Below are positions 28,388 to 37,481 of a stretch of 64,000 bases of DNA, piece after piece; position 1 is the stretch's first letter; each line of letters starts with the position of its first letter. The stretch covers positions 93,488 through 157,487 of the forward strand of contig JBJHBI010000001.1 of NCBI GenBank assembly GCA_050485405.1, read 5' to 3'. Source of the stretch: Saliniramus sp050485405 (GTDB lineage: Bacteria; Pseudomonadota; Alphaproteobacteria; Rhizobiales; Beijerinckiaceae). A model generated the notes under the pieces. It was given only the letters and a program-made list of their open reading frames with translations, had not been told where the DNA came from and made no database searches. The translations under genes and the position numbers were made by a program.

Positions 28388-28930
28388 CTATTGCAGTCTC
28401 TTGCCTTCCCGATATTCCCCTGCCGTCAGGACGAAGGCCCGGCAGGCGATTCCGTCCTTATGGATGCCCCCGGTATCGCGCATGCCGATCTTCGTCGCGA
28501 CGGCGATCGAACGGGTGTTGCGCGTATCGATATCCGCGACGACCCGGGGCAGGCGGAGGGTTTCGAAAGCGTGATCCAGAACGGGGGCGACGGCCTCGCG
28601 CGCATAGCCCTTCCCCCAGGCCGCACGCGTGAGCCGCCAGCCGATATCGATCTCGGGGCCGCTTCCTTCGTAAGGGATCAGCAGAATCCAGCCGAGCATG
28701 TGATCGGGTGCCTCCCGGGTCACGATCGACCAGTAGCCGAGCCCCTCGCCGAAATCGGTTTCGATGCGCGCGCGCACGAAGGCTTCGTGGGCCACCGGAT
28801 CGTTCCACGGGCCGGCAATGAACTGTGTCACCTGCGGATCGCGATCCATGGCGAGGCAGGCGGGGAGATCGGCGAGCGTGCGCGGCCTCACGATCAGACG
28901 CTCGGTCTCGAAGCCGGGAAGTCCGCTCAT
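28388..28930 (-). CDS. GNAT-family N-acetyltransferase (RimJ/RimL type)
   Basis: A 180-residue acetyltransferase: FETERLIVRPRTLADL opening, EGLGYWSIVTRE, PEIDIGWRLTRAAWGKGYARE (the acetyl-CoA loop region), and RNTRSIAVATKIGMR near the end. This is the Acetyltransf_3 pattern of RimJ/RimL-like enzymes that acetylate protein N-termini or small amines. The target is not known. A second GNAT gene lies just upstream on the same strand, 53 bases away. Confidence 0.85.
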   Translation of the reverse strand: MSGLPGFETERLIVRPRTLADLPACLAMDRDPQVTQFIAGPWNDPVAHEAFVRARIETDFGEGLGYWSIVTREAPDHMLGWILLIPYEGSGPEIDIGWRLTRAAWGKGYAREAVAPVLDHAFETLRLPRVVADIDTRNTRSIAVATKIGMRDTGGIHKDGIACRAFVLTAGEYREGKRLQ

Positions 28931-28983
28931 TCTCGTTCTCCAGTCTCGCGCCCCTCCATCGGGGGAACCGCCATGCGGGGCGA

Positions 28984-29640
28984 TCAGGTGCGCAGGGGGC
29001 TCCGCTGCCCGCCCTCGGCGTCGAAGTTATCCGGCGACAGCCAGGCCTCGTAAATCGGCTTCAGCCGCTGCCAGTCGCCATCGGTCATGGCGAACCATGC
29101 AGTATCGCGGTTTGCACCCTTCACCACCATGTGCTGGCGAAACACACCCTCCGCGCGAAAGCCGAAACGCTCCGCCGCGCGCTTCGAGGGCAGGTTGAGA
29201 TCGTTGCATTTCCATTCGAATCGGCGATAGCCCAGGGCGAAGACGTGGTCGGCGAAGAGAAACAAAGCCTCCTTGGCCATGCGCGTGCGTTGCAGGGCCG
29301 GTCCCCACATGATGCTGCCGATCTCGATGACGCCATGGGTCGTGTCGATGCGCATCAATGCCTGACGCCCCTCGGCGCGCCCGCTCGCCTTGTCGATCAC
29401 CGCGAAGAACAACGGATCCGCCTTCGCCGCCGCCGCTTCGACCCAGCTCTCCATATCAGCACGATCGGCGGGCGGGGTCTCGAACAGCCAGCGGAAGCGG
29501 GCATCGGTGCCGGGGGCGGATGCGGCGGCGTAGAGATCGTCGACATGCGTGAAGGAGAGCGGTTCGAGCCGCGTATAGCGCCCCTCGATGACCATGCGCT
29601 CCGGGCGCGGCACGCCGTTCCATTCCCGCAGATCGCTCAT
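28984..29640 (-). CDS. GNAT-family N-acetyltransferase (Acetyltransf_3 type)
   Basis: A 218-residue acetyltransferase with RYTRLEPLSFTHVDDLYAA, GRQALMRIDTTHGVIEIGSI, QRTRMAKEALFLFADHVF and RFEWKCNDLNLPSKRAAERFGF. The last block is the typical GNAT cofactor helix of the RimL-like group that acts on proteins or free amino acids. It differs clearly from its neighbour, so the two are not a recent duplication. Followed on the plus strand by dapF with a divergent promoter region of about 190 bases. Confidence 0.85.
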   Translation of the reverse strand: MSDLREWNGVPRPERMVIEGRYTRLEPLSFTHVDDLYAAASAPGTDARFRWLFETPPADRADMESWVEAAAAKADPLFFAVIDKASGRAEGRQALMRIDTTHGVIEIGSIMWGPALQRTRMAKEALFLFADHVFALGYRRFEWKCNDLNLPSKRAAERFGFRAEGVFRQHMVVKGANRDTAWFAMTDGDWQRLKPIYEAWLSPDNFDAEGGQRSPLRT

Positions 29641-29826
29641 GATTCAGCTTCCTTCCTCGATGCTTCGGTTATGGAAACAATCGTGCCGGGAAAGTAAAGC
29701 GGCGAAACCGCCCTGCGCGGCTCCGTGCGCCCGCACCCGGCTGCGCGCCGCGATTGCTTTCGAAAACCATGGCGTTTTCGGACGAAATCCCCCATATACC
29801 GGACGACGACCAGCGGAAGCGAGACG

Positions 29827-30714
29827 ATGAGCGCATTGGCCGGCAGGCGATTTCTGAAGATGAACGGGCTGGGCAACCAGATCGTCGTGCTCGATCTGCG
29901 CGGCACGGCGATCAGGGTGTCGGCGCATGAGGCGCGCGCCGTCGCGGCGCATCCCCGCTCGCCCTTCGACCAGTTGATGATCATCCACGATCCGCGCGGG
30001 CCGGGTTCCGACGCCTTCATCCGCATCATGAACAATGACGGATCCGATGCCGGGGCCTGCGGCAACGGCATGCGCTGCATCGCCTGGGCGCTTTGCGTCG
30101 ATCCGCAGATCAGCGGCGGCATCGCCCGCGATCATCTGCGGCTCGAAACGCAGGCCGGCATGCTCGAAGCCTGGATGCGCGACGAAACGACATTCACGGT
30201 CGATATGGGCGCGCCGCGTTTCGCCTGGCAGGACATTCCCCTGCGCGATCCGTTCCCGGATACGCGCTATATCGAATTGCAGGCCGGGCCGATCGATGCG
30301 CCCGTCCTGCATTCACCCTCGGCGGTGAATATGGGCAATCCGCATGCGATCTTCTTCGTCGACGATATCGATGCGCATGATCTCGGCCGTTTCGGGCCGA
30401 TGCTGGAGAATCATCCGATCTTTCCCGACCGGGCCAATATCTCGCTCGCACAGGTCCTCTCGCCGCGCCATATCCGGCTGAAGGTCTGGGAACGAGGCGC
30501 GGGGCTGACGCAGGCTTGCGGATCGGCGGCCTGCGCGGCACTCGTCGCAGCGGCACGGCGCAAGTTCACCGGGCGCGAGGCGCGGATCAGCCTGCCGGGG
30601 GGCGATCTCGACATCGCCTGGCGGGAAAGCGATTCCCACGTGCTGATGACCGGGCCGGTGGAATTCGAATGGGACGACCGGTTCCCGGCGGAGATCTTCG
30701 CCGGCGCGGCGTGA
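29827..30714 (+). CDS. dapF: Diaminopimelate epimerase
   Basis: Converts LL-diaminopimelate to meso-diaminopimelate for lysine and peptidoglycan. The 295-residue enzyme carries both catalytic cysteines: Cys78 in GACGNGMRC and Cys231 in TQACGSAAC. The start at 29827 (ATGAGCGCATTGG) gives the usual KMNGLGNQIVV near residue 11; the longer frame upstream has no family similarity. It precedes mtaB on the same strand, as often in alphaproteobacteria. Confidence 0.96.
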   Translation: MSALAGRRFLKMNGLGNQIVVLDLRGTAIRVSAHEARAVAAHPRSPFDQLMIIHDPRGPGSDAFIRIMNNDGSDAGACGNGMRCIAWALCVDPQISGGIARDHLRLETQAGMLEAWMRDETTFTVDMGAPRFAWQDIPLRDPFPDTRYIELQAGPIDAPVLHSPSAVNMGNPHAIFFVDDIDAHDLGRFGPMLENHPIFPDRANISLAQVLSPRHIRLKVWERGAGLTQACGSAACAALVAAARRKFTGREARISLPGGDLDIAWRESDSHVLMTGPVEFEWDDRFPAEIFAGAA

Positions 30715-30834
30715 ACGCGTGCCTGCCTGTGGGCAGGTCCGCAGGACGGCAGGATGGCCGCACCAAAGCATCAAGGGATCACAGGATCACGGGTTATACG
30801 GCCCGGCTCCATCGAGGATGATGATACAGGACGC

Positions 30835-32088
30835 ATGAGCATCGATCTCGTCACATTCGGCTGCCGGCTCAACACCTACGAGTCCGAGGCGATGGAACGT
30901 CAGGCCCGCGAAGCCGGGCTCGAGGACGCCGTCATCGTCAATACCTGCGCGGTGACGGCGGAGGCCACGCGCCAGGCCCGCCAGAGCATCAGGCGCATCG
31001 CCCGCGAACGCCCCGGCGCGCGGATCATCGTCACCGGTTGTGCCGCCCAGGTCGAGCCGGAAACCTTCGCCGCCATGCCGGAAGTAGCGCAGGTCGTGGG
31101 CAATCACGAGAAGATGCAGGCGGGAACCTGGCGGAAGTTGCAGGCTTTCGGCATCGGCGAGAGCGAGAAGGTCATCGTCGACGACATCATGGCCGTGCGC
31201 GAGACCGCCTCGCATCTGATCGACGGGATGAAGGGGCGCACCCGCGCCTTCGTGCAGGTGCAGAACGGCTGCGACCATCGCTGCACCTTCTGCATCATCC
31301 CCTATGGCCGCGGCAATTCGCGCTCGGTGCCGATGGGTGTCGTCGTCGAGCAGATCCGCACGCTCGTCGAGAACGGCACCCGCGAGGCCGTGCTGACCGG
31401 GGTCGACATCACGAGCTACGGCAAGGATCTGCCCGGCGAGCCGCGCTTCGGCACCCTCGTGCGCGCGATCCTGCGGCATGTGCCGGAGCTCGAGCGGCTG
31501 CGCATCTCGTCGATCGATTCCGTCGAGGCGGATGACGATCTGATGCGCGCGCTCGCCGAGGAGGAGCGGCTGATGCCGCATCTGCATCTCTCGCTCCAGG
31601 CCGGAGACGACATGATCCTCAAGCGCATGAAGCGCCGGCATCTGCGCGCGGATGCGATCCGCTTCTGCGAGGAAGCACGGCGGCTGCGCCCGGATCTCGT
31701 CTTCGGCGCGGACATCATCGCGGGATTTCCCACCGAGACCGAGGCGATGTTCGAGAATTCCCTCGCGCTCGTCGATGAATGCGATCTCACGCATCTCCAC
31801 GTCTTCCCCTTCTCGCCCCGCCCCGGCACCCCCGCTGCGCGGATGCCGCAGGTCGATCGCAAGCTGGTGAAGGAGCGCGCCGCGCGGCTGCGCGCCAAGG
31901 GCGAGGAAGCCCTGCAGCGCCATCTCGACGGAGAGATCGGGCGGACCCGCAGCGTCCTGACCGAGACCGCCGATACCGGACGCAGCGAGGGCTTCACTCC
32001 GGTGCGTTTCGCCACCCCGGTCACCCCCGGCGCCATCCTCAGCGTGGCGATTACCGGCCATGACGGGCGCGTCCTGCACGCGGCCTGA
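30835..32088 (+). CDS. mtaB: tRNA t6A37 methylthiotransferase
   Basis: A radical-SAM enzyme that adds a methylthio group to t6A37 of tRNAs reading ANN codons. The 417-residue protein has the N-terminal UPF0004 domain with Cys10, Cys38 and Cys69 for one iron-sulfur cluster, and the radical SAM motif CDHRCTFC (146-153) for the other. VFPFSPRPGTPA and a C-terminal TRAM-like region follow. TFGCRLNTYE marks MtaB rather than MiaB. The ATG at 30835 starts exactly at that motif; 27 codons upstream are open but unrelated. Confidence 0.93.
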   Translation: MSIDLVTFGCRLNTYESEAMERQAREAGLEDAVIVNTCAVTAEATRQARQSIRRIARERPGARIIVTGCAAQVEPETFAAMPEVAQVVGNHEKMQAGTWRKLQAFGIGESEKVIVDDIMAVRETASHLIDGMKGRTRAFVQVQNGCDHRCTFCIIPYGRGNSRSVPMGVVVEQIRTLVENGTREAVLTGVDITSYGKDLPGEPRFGTLVRAILRHVPELERLRISSIDSVEADDDLMRALAEEERLMPHLHLSLQAGDDMILKRMKRRHLRADAIRFCEEARRLRPDLVFGADIIAGFPTETEAMFENSLALVDECDLTHLHVFPFSPRPGTPAARMPQVDRKLVKERAARLRAKGEEALQRHLDGEIGRTRSVLTETADTGRSEGFTPVRFATPVTPGAILSVAITGHDGRVLHAA

Positions 32089-32428
32089 GCCGGGTTTGCC
32101 TTCGCGGGCTTGCCTTCGCGATTCTGCCTTCGATTGTGCATTGCAGCTTCGACCAATGGCGGGCTGGCATTTCGCATGATAGTGATGTGCAATCCGCTCA
32201 AGCACGCATCCGGGCAGTATGTGGCCCTAAACGAAAGCGTGCATCGAAAGCACCGAAGCTGCTTTCAGCCGAGGGGAAACGGCGGGGGGTGATCATGCCG
32301 AGAAGGCGAACGCGACCGCGAAGGGCGGCACCATCATTCCGGCAGGAACGGACCGGTGCTTCGGATTTCGGAAGCAGAATGCCCCGCGCGCAGAATCGTC
32401 GACGTGGAAGCCTGACGACGGAGGCGCC
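32089..32428. other. Intergenic region without a supported gene
   Basis: The 340 bases between mtaB and the carbonic anhydrase gene contain short open frames with no coding character. Near the mtaB end there is a small direct repeat, TTGCCTTCGCG twice and a third partial copy (about 32096-32134). No tRNA, terminator with T-run or clear promoter was found. Confidence 0.5.
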
Positions 32429-33052
32429 ATGCTGCCGCGACGCCTGATGGAGGGGTATGGCGCCTATCGCGAGAAGGCGCGGGGGCCGTTGCGGGTGCGC
32501 TTTGCGGCGCAGGCGCGCGATCAGCATCCCGAGACGATGGTGATCGGCTGCTGCGATTCGCGGGTGGCGCCGGAGACGATCTTCGATGCCGATCCCGGCG
32601 ATCTCTTCGTCGTGCGCAACATCGCCAATCTCGTCCAGCGCAGCGATTCACCGATGGGCGACGGCAGCCTCGCGGCGGCACTCGAATTCGCGGTGCTGTC
32701 GCTCGCTGTCCGGCACATCGTCGTGCTCGGCCATGCCGGATGTGGCGGCGTGGCCGCCTTCGCCCGCGGCAGAAGCGATCTGTCGGCGAAGAACCATACC
32801 GGGCGCTGGATCGCGGGGCTCGAAGATGCGCAGCGCGCCATCTCCGCGACAGAACGCAGCCGACCCGATTACAATGCGCTTCTCGAACGCGCCTCGATCG
32901 CGGCGAGCCTGCGCAATCTGCGCAGCTACACCTTCGTGGACGACGCCGTTCAGGCAGGAAAGCTGACCCTCCACGGTGCCCATTTCGACATCGTCACCGG
33001 CGATCTCGCGCTGTATGACAAGCATGCGGACGATTTCGTCATCGCGACGTGA
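32429..33052 (+). CDS. Beta-carbonic anhydrase
   Basis: Interconverts CO2 and bicarbonate. The 207-residue protein has the zinc ligands Cys41 (in GCCDSR, with Asp43 and Arg45 as the catalytic dyad), His102 and Cys105 (GHAGCGG). The ATG follows GGAGGCGCC. It lies between mtaB and tRNA-Gly and appears to be a single gene. Confidence 0.93.
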   Translation: MLPRRLMEGYGAYREKARGPLRVRFAAQARDQHPETMVIGCCDSRVAPETIFDADPGDLFVVRNIANLVQRSDSPMGDGSLAAALEFAVLSLAVRHIVVLGHAGCGGVAAFARGRSDLSAKNHTGRWIAGLEDAQRAISATERSRPDYNALLERASIAASLRNLRSYTFVDDAVQAGKLTLHGAHFDIVTGDLALYDKHADDFVIAT

Positions 33053-33118
33053 GCACGCTGCGACAACCGCGAAAACCGCTTGCACAGGTCCCGCTCCGGG
33101 CGCTATGAGTAGCGCAAC

Positions 33119-33193
33119 GCGGGCGTAGTTCAGTGGTAGAACGTCAGCTTCCCAAGCTGAATGTCGTCGGTTCGATCCCGATCGCCCGCTCCA
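33119..33193 (+). tRNA. tRNA-Gly(CCC)
   Basis: Acceptor arm GCGGGCG (33119-33125) pairs with CGCCCGC (33183-33189), and discriminator T and an encoded CCA follow. The anticodon arm TCAGC-TTCCCAA-GCTGA gives anticodon CCC. The T arm contains GGTTCGATCCC. The tRNA forms the left edge of an atypical region, and tRNA genes are frequent integration sites. Confidence 0.95.
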
Positions 33194-33662
33194 TTTTCTT
33201 TTGCAACTATAAATGCCTCCAAAGGACTTCGGCTCTGCCGAGAGCGACCCGGATTGACCGAAATGCACCGGCGATTTTGGGATGATGGCAGAATCAGATA
33301 CGTTGGAGCGCCTGATAGTTTTTCCGCACCGAGGCGGCCTTGCTTTCGCTCGGCGAGCGGTTGCCTCGGTCGGGCGTGTGCGCCTCCGGTGAGTTGCAGA
33401 GATCGCTTGTCTTCGTCAGGCACGTCTCAGACGCTCAGCCGCTTTCACGCTGGCGGCGCCGGATGCTGGTCTTGGGTGACGGGGTTCGCCGCTTCTCTGG
33501 TGCCGACCTTCGACGTCGACACTATCAGTATCGTTCGAGAATATCGGAACTGGGGCGACCCCGGGGAATGTCATCAATGCTGCAGCAAATGCGAAACGGT
33601 CGAATTCGGAATCTCGGGAGGAATAATGGGGTCGGCCTACGCCTTTAGGGTACGATATCCGA
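33194..33662. other. Gene-free AT-richer stretch between tRNA-Gly and the biosynthetic cluster
   Basis: About 470 bases with lower GC than the flanking chromosome. Open frames here do not resemble known proteins or show coding bias, and no integrase or transposase fragment could be recognised. It may be decayed mobile DNA at the left end of a genomic island. Confidence 0.5.
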
Positions 33663-34862
33663 TTAGGTCGGATCCGGTGATCGGGGATGCTCGATGCTAC
33701 GGCGAATCGCTTCTCTTGCAAGATAGAATACGCAAAACAGCGCTGAAAAAACAAATGCCGTAGCCATGAGACCGATCGCGTCCACGAGCGCGCCACCGGC
33801 GACGGCGGTTATTAGCATGGCGAGATTGACAATCGCGTACTTGAAGGAAGAGACGAGCGAAATATCGCTCGACCGGACCGAGACCACGAGACGCGTCTGA
33901 AAGTGTACGAACAAGAGTTCGAATACGAGAATGAAGGCGAAGTATAGTGCGAAGCTCGTCTCTAGACTGCGCGGCAGGGTGGTTGCAATGAGGAGCGCCG
34001 CGCCTGTGTAGCCGACTGCACCAGCAATGTATCCAAATCCGTCCGTATTCGCGAAAACGGCGCGGTAAATGAGGACGCCCACAATGATCGCAACGCCTGT
34101 AACGACCTGCAGAATACCGACCGCTCCCTCGCCTGCGGCAAGATGCAACAGTGGCAGAGCCGTACGGGCTACGTTGTGAAAGCCTTGAAAAATACCGCAG
34201 ACCAGAACCAGACAGAAGAGCGCCTCGAACACGCGGGCGTCGGCGGCGGCAATCCGAAGCGCCTCGGCATAGGCGCGGACGGAGTAGGCGCCGCGTTCTG
34301 CCGCCGGCGTGACCTCTGCCGCCGCCGAGGGTAGCGTTGCCAGCAAGGCGGCGGTGGCGAGATGCGCCGCAACAGCGCCGCCCAGCACAATTGCCACTGA
34401 CTGCTCCTCCGGAACGATCGCGAAGAGCGCGCCGCCTAGCGCACCGCCGATATACATTGCGCTGGCAAGCGAAGAGACGGATTTCTGCAGTGCCTCAGCC
34501 CGATAGAAGCGCTTGAGGGCGACGAGTCGGCCATTCTTCACCAGCGCCTCCAGGCTTCCGAAAACAGCGCATACCGCCAGCACCGTCGCGATCGTCGGCA
34601 TGACGATCGCGACCGCTGCTGTCAGCGCCGCGAAGCCGAGTGCAGTGCCGAGCATCAGCCTGCGCGGCTCGAGCATGCGCCCGGCCTGTTCGATGCGCAG
34701 CACGAGTAGGACCGGGAGTACCCATTGCGAGGCGAAGACGAGGCTCGCCAAGAGCGCCGACCCCGTGCTCTCCAATATCCGCGAGGCGAGCAGGAGGTAC
34801 ACCGTAAAGTTCGCCGTCGTGGCCAGGAGGGATCCGAGCCAGAGTTTATGAAAGGCGGTCAT
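33663..34862 (-). CDS. MFS-type transporter, putative product exporter
   Basis: A membrane protein of about 399 residues with 10-12 hydrophobic segments in two halves (first MTAFHKLWLGSLLATTANFTVYLLL; the second half includes IVNLAMLITAVAGGALVDAIG). The central loop (about 180-205) is hydrophilic. The overall pattern is a major facilitator, similar in build to drug/proton antiporters rather than sugar porters. The ATG at 34862 lies 8 bases after the ATP-grasp stop; a TTG 11 codons upstream would overlap it. Last gene of the three-gene minus arm of the cluster, so a role in exporting the product or self-resistance is the natural inference. Less GC-rich than the flanking genes. Confidence 0.75.
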   Translation of the reverse strand: MTAFHKLWLGSLLATTANFTVYLLLASRILESTGSALLASLVFASQWVLPVLLVLRIEQAGRMLEPRRLMLGTALGFAALTAAVAIVMPTIATVLAVCAVFGSLEALVKNGRLVALKRFYRAEALQKSVSSLASAMYIGGALGGALFAIVPEEQSVAIVLGGAVAAHLATAALLATLPSAAAEVTPAAERGAYSVRAYAEALRIAAADARVFEALFCLVLVCGIFQGFHNVARTALPLLHLAAGEGAVGILQVVTGVAIIVGVLIYRAVFANTDGFGYIAGAVGYTGAALLIATTLPRSLETSFALYFAFILVFELLFVHFQTRLVVSVRSSDISLVSSFKYAIVNLAMLITAVAGGALVDAIGLMATAFVFSALFCVFYLAREAIRRSIEHPRSPDPT

Positions 34863-34869
34863 TGGGTGT

Positions 34870-36156
34870 TCAATAAGTCGCCATTGGGCACCCAAGGGCC
34901 TCTTCCAGTTCGGCGATGAAGAGGCGGCCTAGCCGCTTGGCGTCCTCGTGATCCTGTGCGCCGAAGCCGATGCGCCCGATCGCTGCGAAATTGCCGGTAA
35001 AGGCCGGCAGCTGCATTCCCGGCGTAACCTGTAGCGTGTTTTCGAAGAGCGGGTAGCGCGCAAATATTGCCTCGAGCCGACCCATTATGTCATTCGGCGC
35101 TACGCCTCCGTCGCGCGTACCAACCGCGAGCGATCCCGCTGCGCGGCGTGGCACGAGCTGCGCCGGATCGAGTAACCTGCCCGTATGTACAGCGATGAGG
35201 ACCTCGAACGGATCAACGTCTGCCACATAACCGTACATTTGGGGCAGGGTGCCCCCCATCATCCGCGGATTAATCTCGACGAGCGCAGGACCGTCCGGCA
35301 TCATTATGACCTCCACATGAAACAGACCCACAGATAGTCCAATAGAGGAGAGAACCTCCTCCACGTAGGCAAAGACGGCCTTGGTCTCCGCCTCGCCCAG
35401 ATCCGATGGCATAAATGCCCCGATTTCTACGAGTTCATCGTGGTCAGCGCGCGCGCGCCCGGTCACGGCGAGCGGGAGGAATTGCCCGTCCGCCATTGCG
35501 ACCTCAGCGGAATAGAGCGGCCCCGGCAGGCGTTCCTCGACCAGAAAACGGTCGCTGAGGAAGCGCTGGAAGGCAGGATGCATCGCCGCGCGCGTCTCCT
35601 TTTCTCGAGCAAAGAACTCGCAGAGGTCCGCTTCGTCGTCGCAGAAGGCCGAAAGCTGTTTTCCCACGCTGCGCGTTGCTTTTATGACAACGGGAAAGCC
35701 GATCTTTACGGCAGCTGCGTTCGCTTCCTCAAGCGACTTGACTGATTCATGGCGCGCGGAGCGCAGCCCGCGAGCGGCGAGATGGGCCCGGCAGCGATCC
35801 TTGAAAGCTGCAGTTCGCAGAGCCTGCGGATCACAGAAGCGAACGCCGAGCGCCGCGGCCGCGTCGGCTACCGGCAGGACGGCGAGTTCCGAGACCGTGA
35901 TGAGTGCGTCGATCGGTTCCTCGGCATGGAGCATGCGCAGTGCCTCGATCAGGGGGGACCCGGTGAGGCTGTCGATCTCGATATCGCGATCGACCTTCTC
36001 CAACGCAGCCGCGAGTTTGTCTGGAGCAAGCCCAAACAAATTCGCGAACAGGAGATCACGAGGACGTACGAATGAGACGCGGTCGCCCAGGCGGCGAGCT
36101 GTGTCAAACGCAGCGAGACCGGTGGCTGAGGAATCAACAAAGACGAGATGGGCCAA
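34870..36156 (-). CDS. ATP-grasp carboxylate-amine ligase
   Basis: A 428-residue ATP-grasp enzyme. The N-terminal pre-ATP domain begins MAHLVFVDSS with a FVRPRD segment. The ATP lid region has GFPVVIKATRSVGKQ (153-167), and the metal-binding loop HVEVIMMPDGPALVEINPRMMGG carries Glu294, Asn296 and Arg298. A C-terminal domain of about 120 residues follows. Known: proteins of this build (carnosine synthase and L-amino acid ligase group) join a carboxylate to an amine through an acyl phosphate, often making dipeptides. Placement between an oxygenase and an exporter suggests it condenses the cluster's unusual acid with an amino acid. Both substrates are unknown. Confidence 0.8.
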   Translation of the reverse strand: MAHLVFVDSSATGLAAFDTARRLGDRVSFVRPRDLLFANLFGLAPDKLAAALEKVDRDIEIDSLTGSPLIEALRMLHAEEPIDALITVSELAVLPVADAAAALGVRFCDPQALRTAAFKDRCRAHLAARGLRSARHESVKSLEEANAAAVKIGFPVVIKATRSVGKQLSAFCDDEADLCEFFAREKETRAAMHPAFQRFLSDRFLVEERLPGPLYSAEVAMADGQFLPLAVTGRARADHDELVEIGAFMPSDLGEAETKAVFAYVEEVLSSIGLSVGLFHVEVIMMPDGPALVEINPRMMGGTLPQMYGYVADVDPFEVLIAVHTGRLLDPAQLVPRRAAGSLAVGTRDGGVAPNDIMGRLEAIFARYPLFENTLQVTPGMQLPAFTGNFAAIGRIGFGAQDHEDAKRLGRLFIAELEEALGCPMATY

Positions 36157-36177
36157 GGTTGTGCTCCATGGGTTAGC

Positions 36178-37266
36178 TCAGGATGTGAGGCCGACTAAGT
36201 CGCGCGCCGGCGGGCGTCCGTTCGGCCAGACGCCGCCGCGATAACTGCCGGCACCGGTAACGCCATAAAGATCTGCGAAGCTCTCCGGCAGCGGGCGTGA
36301 GCTGCGATGCGCCAGCCAAAGCCTCAACAGGAGGCGCCGCCGGTCCGGCTCAGGGTGGTCCTCGAAGGCCGTCCGCGCGTGGAAGACCACATTATTGTTC
36401 AGTATCTGCACATCACCGGGTTCAAAGGGCATCTCGTGCGCCATACCCTCGCTTTCGATCAGCGAATCGAGCGTGTCGAGCGCTGCGACGTCGGCGTCCT
36501 CGAGGCGCGGCGCCTCTGGGTGGCGTTGCGAATCATGGATGAAGCGGCGTAGGTAGCGAGCAACGAAAACCCCTTCGTTTTCCGAAAAAATCGGAATCTC
36601 AGAGAAGGGTCTCTCACCGGGCGCAAACTCGCCACGGCGATCTTGGGGAAGTGGCCGGTACAACCGCCCCGCGAGCGCAGGTGATACGTTGCCGAGCTTG
36701 TCCGCTAGTGCGCGCGCGCTTACGACACGGCTGCGCCCGCCGGTGCGAGCCGTGCGCACGCAAACGAGGAGGACACGGTCGGCTCGATCGCAGTGGAAAG
36801 CCAGTTCGGCGGCGGTCTGGTGACCTCGAACTGTATGACTGCGCAAGTCGTGCCCGCGATCCTCCACGCGAGCGACAAGGTTACCTGCGCGCGTCTGGGA
36901 GACCGGTTGCCCGAAAAGGAGCCCGAACAGGAGAGCTACGCGTTCGTCAACTGCCGGATCTCCTGACAGTGCAAGGCCGCGGATCAAGCAGAAGCCGACC
37001 CCACCTTCGAGCGTGCTCTCCACCTGCTCTTGCAGGGCGACGACTGAAGCATTCGAATGCCAGTCTGAGATTGCATCAGTGATATCGCGGGCATGTGTCG
37101 CGCGCTCAAGGATCTGCTTTGCGATTTCAGTGGGCACGGTGATCCGCCAGCTTTCCGGTTTGAGATCACACGCCCGCCAACCACGTTGATTCCGCCACAG
37201 CGCAGCTGCATCGTTTGGCGGTCGCTTCATGGAGACAAGCCCGGAAAGGCGATCGATCGAGGTCAT
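36178..37266 (-). CDS. TauD/TfdA-family Fe(II)/2-oxoglutarate oxygenase
   Basis: A 362-residue protein with the facial triad His158-x-Asp160 (ELAFHCDRADRVLL) and distal His296 (NNNVVFHARTAFED), followed by Arg residues near 309-311 that can bind 2-oxoglutarate (RRRLLLRLW). FCLIRGL and EPGDVQILNNN are typical of the family. The chosen ATG at 37266 sits after GAGGAGGAG; an earlier in-frame Met exists but lacks a ribosome site. First gene of the minus arm. Known: TauD-type enzymes hydroxylate, desaturate or cyclise amino acid or sulfonate substrates. The substrate here is not evident. Confidence 0.85.
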   Translation of the reverse strand: MTSIDRLSGLVSMKRPPNDAAALWRNQRGWRACDLKPESWRITVPTEIAKQILERATHARDITDAISDWHSNASVVALQEQVESTLEGGVGFCLIRGLALSGDPAVDERVALLFGLLFGQPVSQTRAGNLVARVEDRGHDLRSHTVRGHQTAAELAFHCDRADRVLLVCVRTARTGGRSRVVSARALADKLGNVSPALAGRLYRPLPQDRRGEFAPGERPFSEIPIFSENEGVFVARYLRRFIHDSQRHPEAPRLEDADVAALDTLDSLIESEGMAHEMPFEPGDVQILNNNVVFHARTAFEDHPEPDRRRLLLRLWLAHRSSRPLPESFADLYGVTGAGSYRGGVWPNGRPPARDLVGLTS

Positions 37267-37340
37267 GGCATTCTCCTCCTCGGCCGGGATGGAATGACGG
37301 TCATACTCTGAAAACCGCATAAAGTCTGAAATATTGTATC

Positions 37341-37376
37341 TTTTGATTTTTTAATCAACGCTTGACAATCAAAAGC
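37341..37376. promoter_or_regulatory. Candidate operator in the divergent promoter of the biosynthetic cluster
   Basis: The AT-rich gap between the two cluster arms contains TTGATT-tttt-AATCAA (37344-37359) and a further AATCAA (37368-37373). CTTTTGATT (37341-37349) and AATCAAAAG (37368-37376) form a perfect 9-bp inverted repeat. A TTGACA (37363-37368) overlaps the right side, although no well-spaced -10 box follows it. The arrangement suggests binding sites for a regulator controlling both directions; no regulator gene lies in the cluster. Confidence 0.5.
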
Positions 37377-37481
37377 TGTGTAAATAGCTTTCTTATAAGT
37401 GATCTGTAGCGGATGATACAAGTCGTCGGTGATGGTGACCTCAGTCGGCGGCGGCTGCGCGGGTGAGAAGGAAATCCTTGA

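Noticed and set aside
33130..33423. Minus-strand frame over the tRNA-Gly end
   Set aside because: It reads GDRDRTDDIQLGKLTF, a well-known false product of the antisense strand of tRNA-Gly genes.
33194..33662. Possible integrase or transposase relic beside tRNA-Gly
   Set aside because: No frame shows recombinase motifs; only composition hints at mobile DNA.
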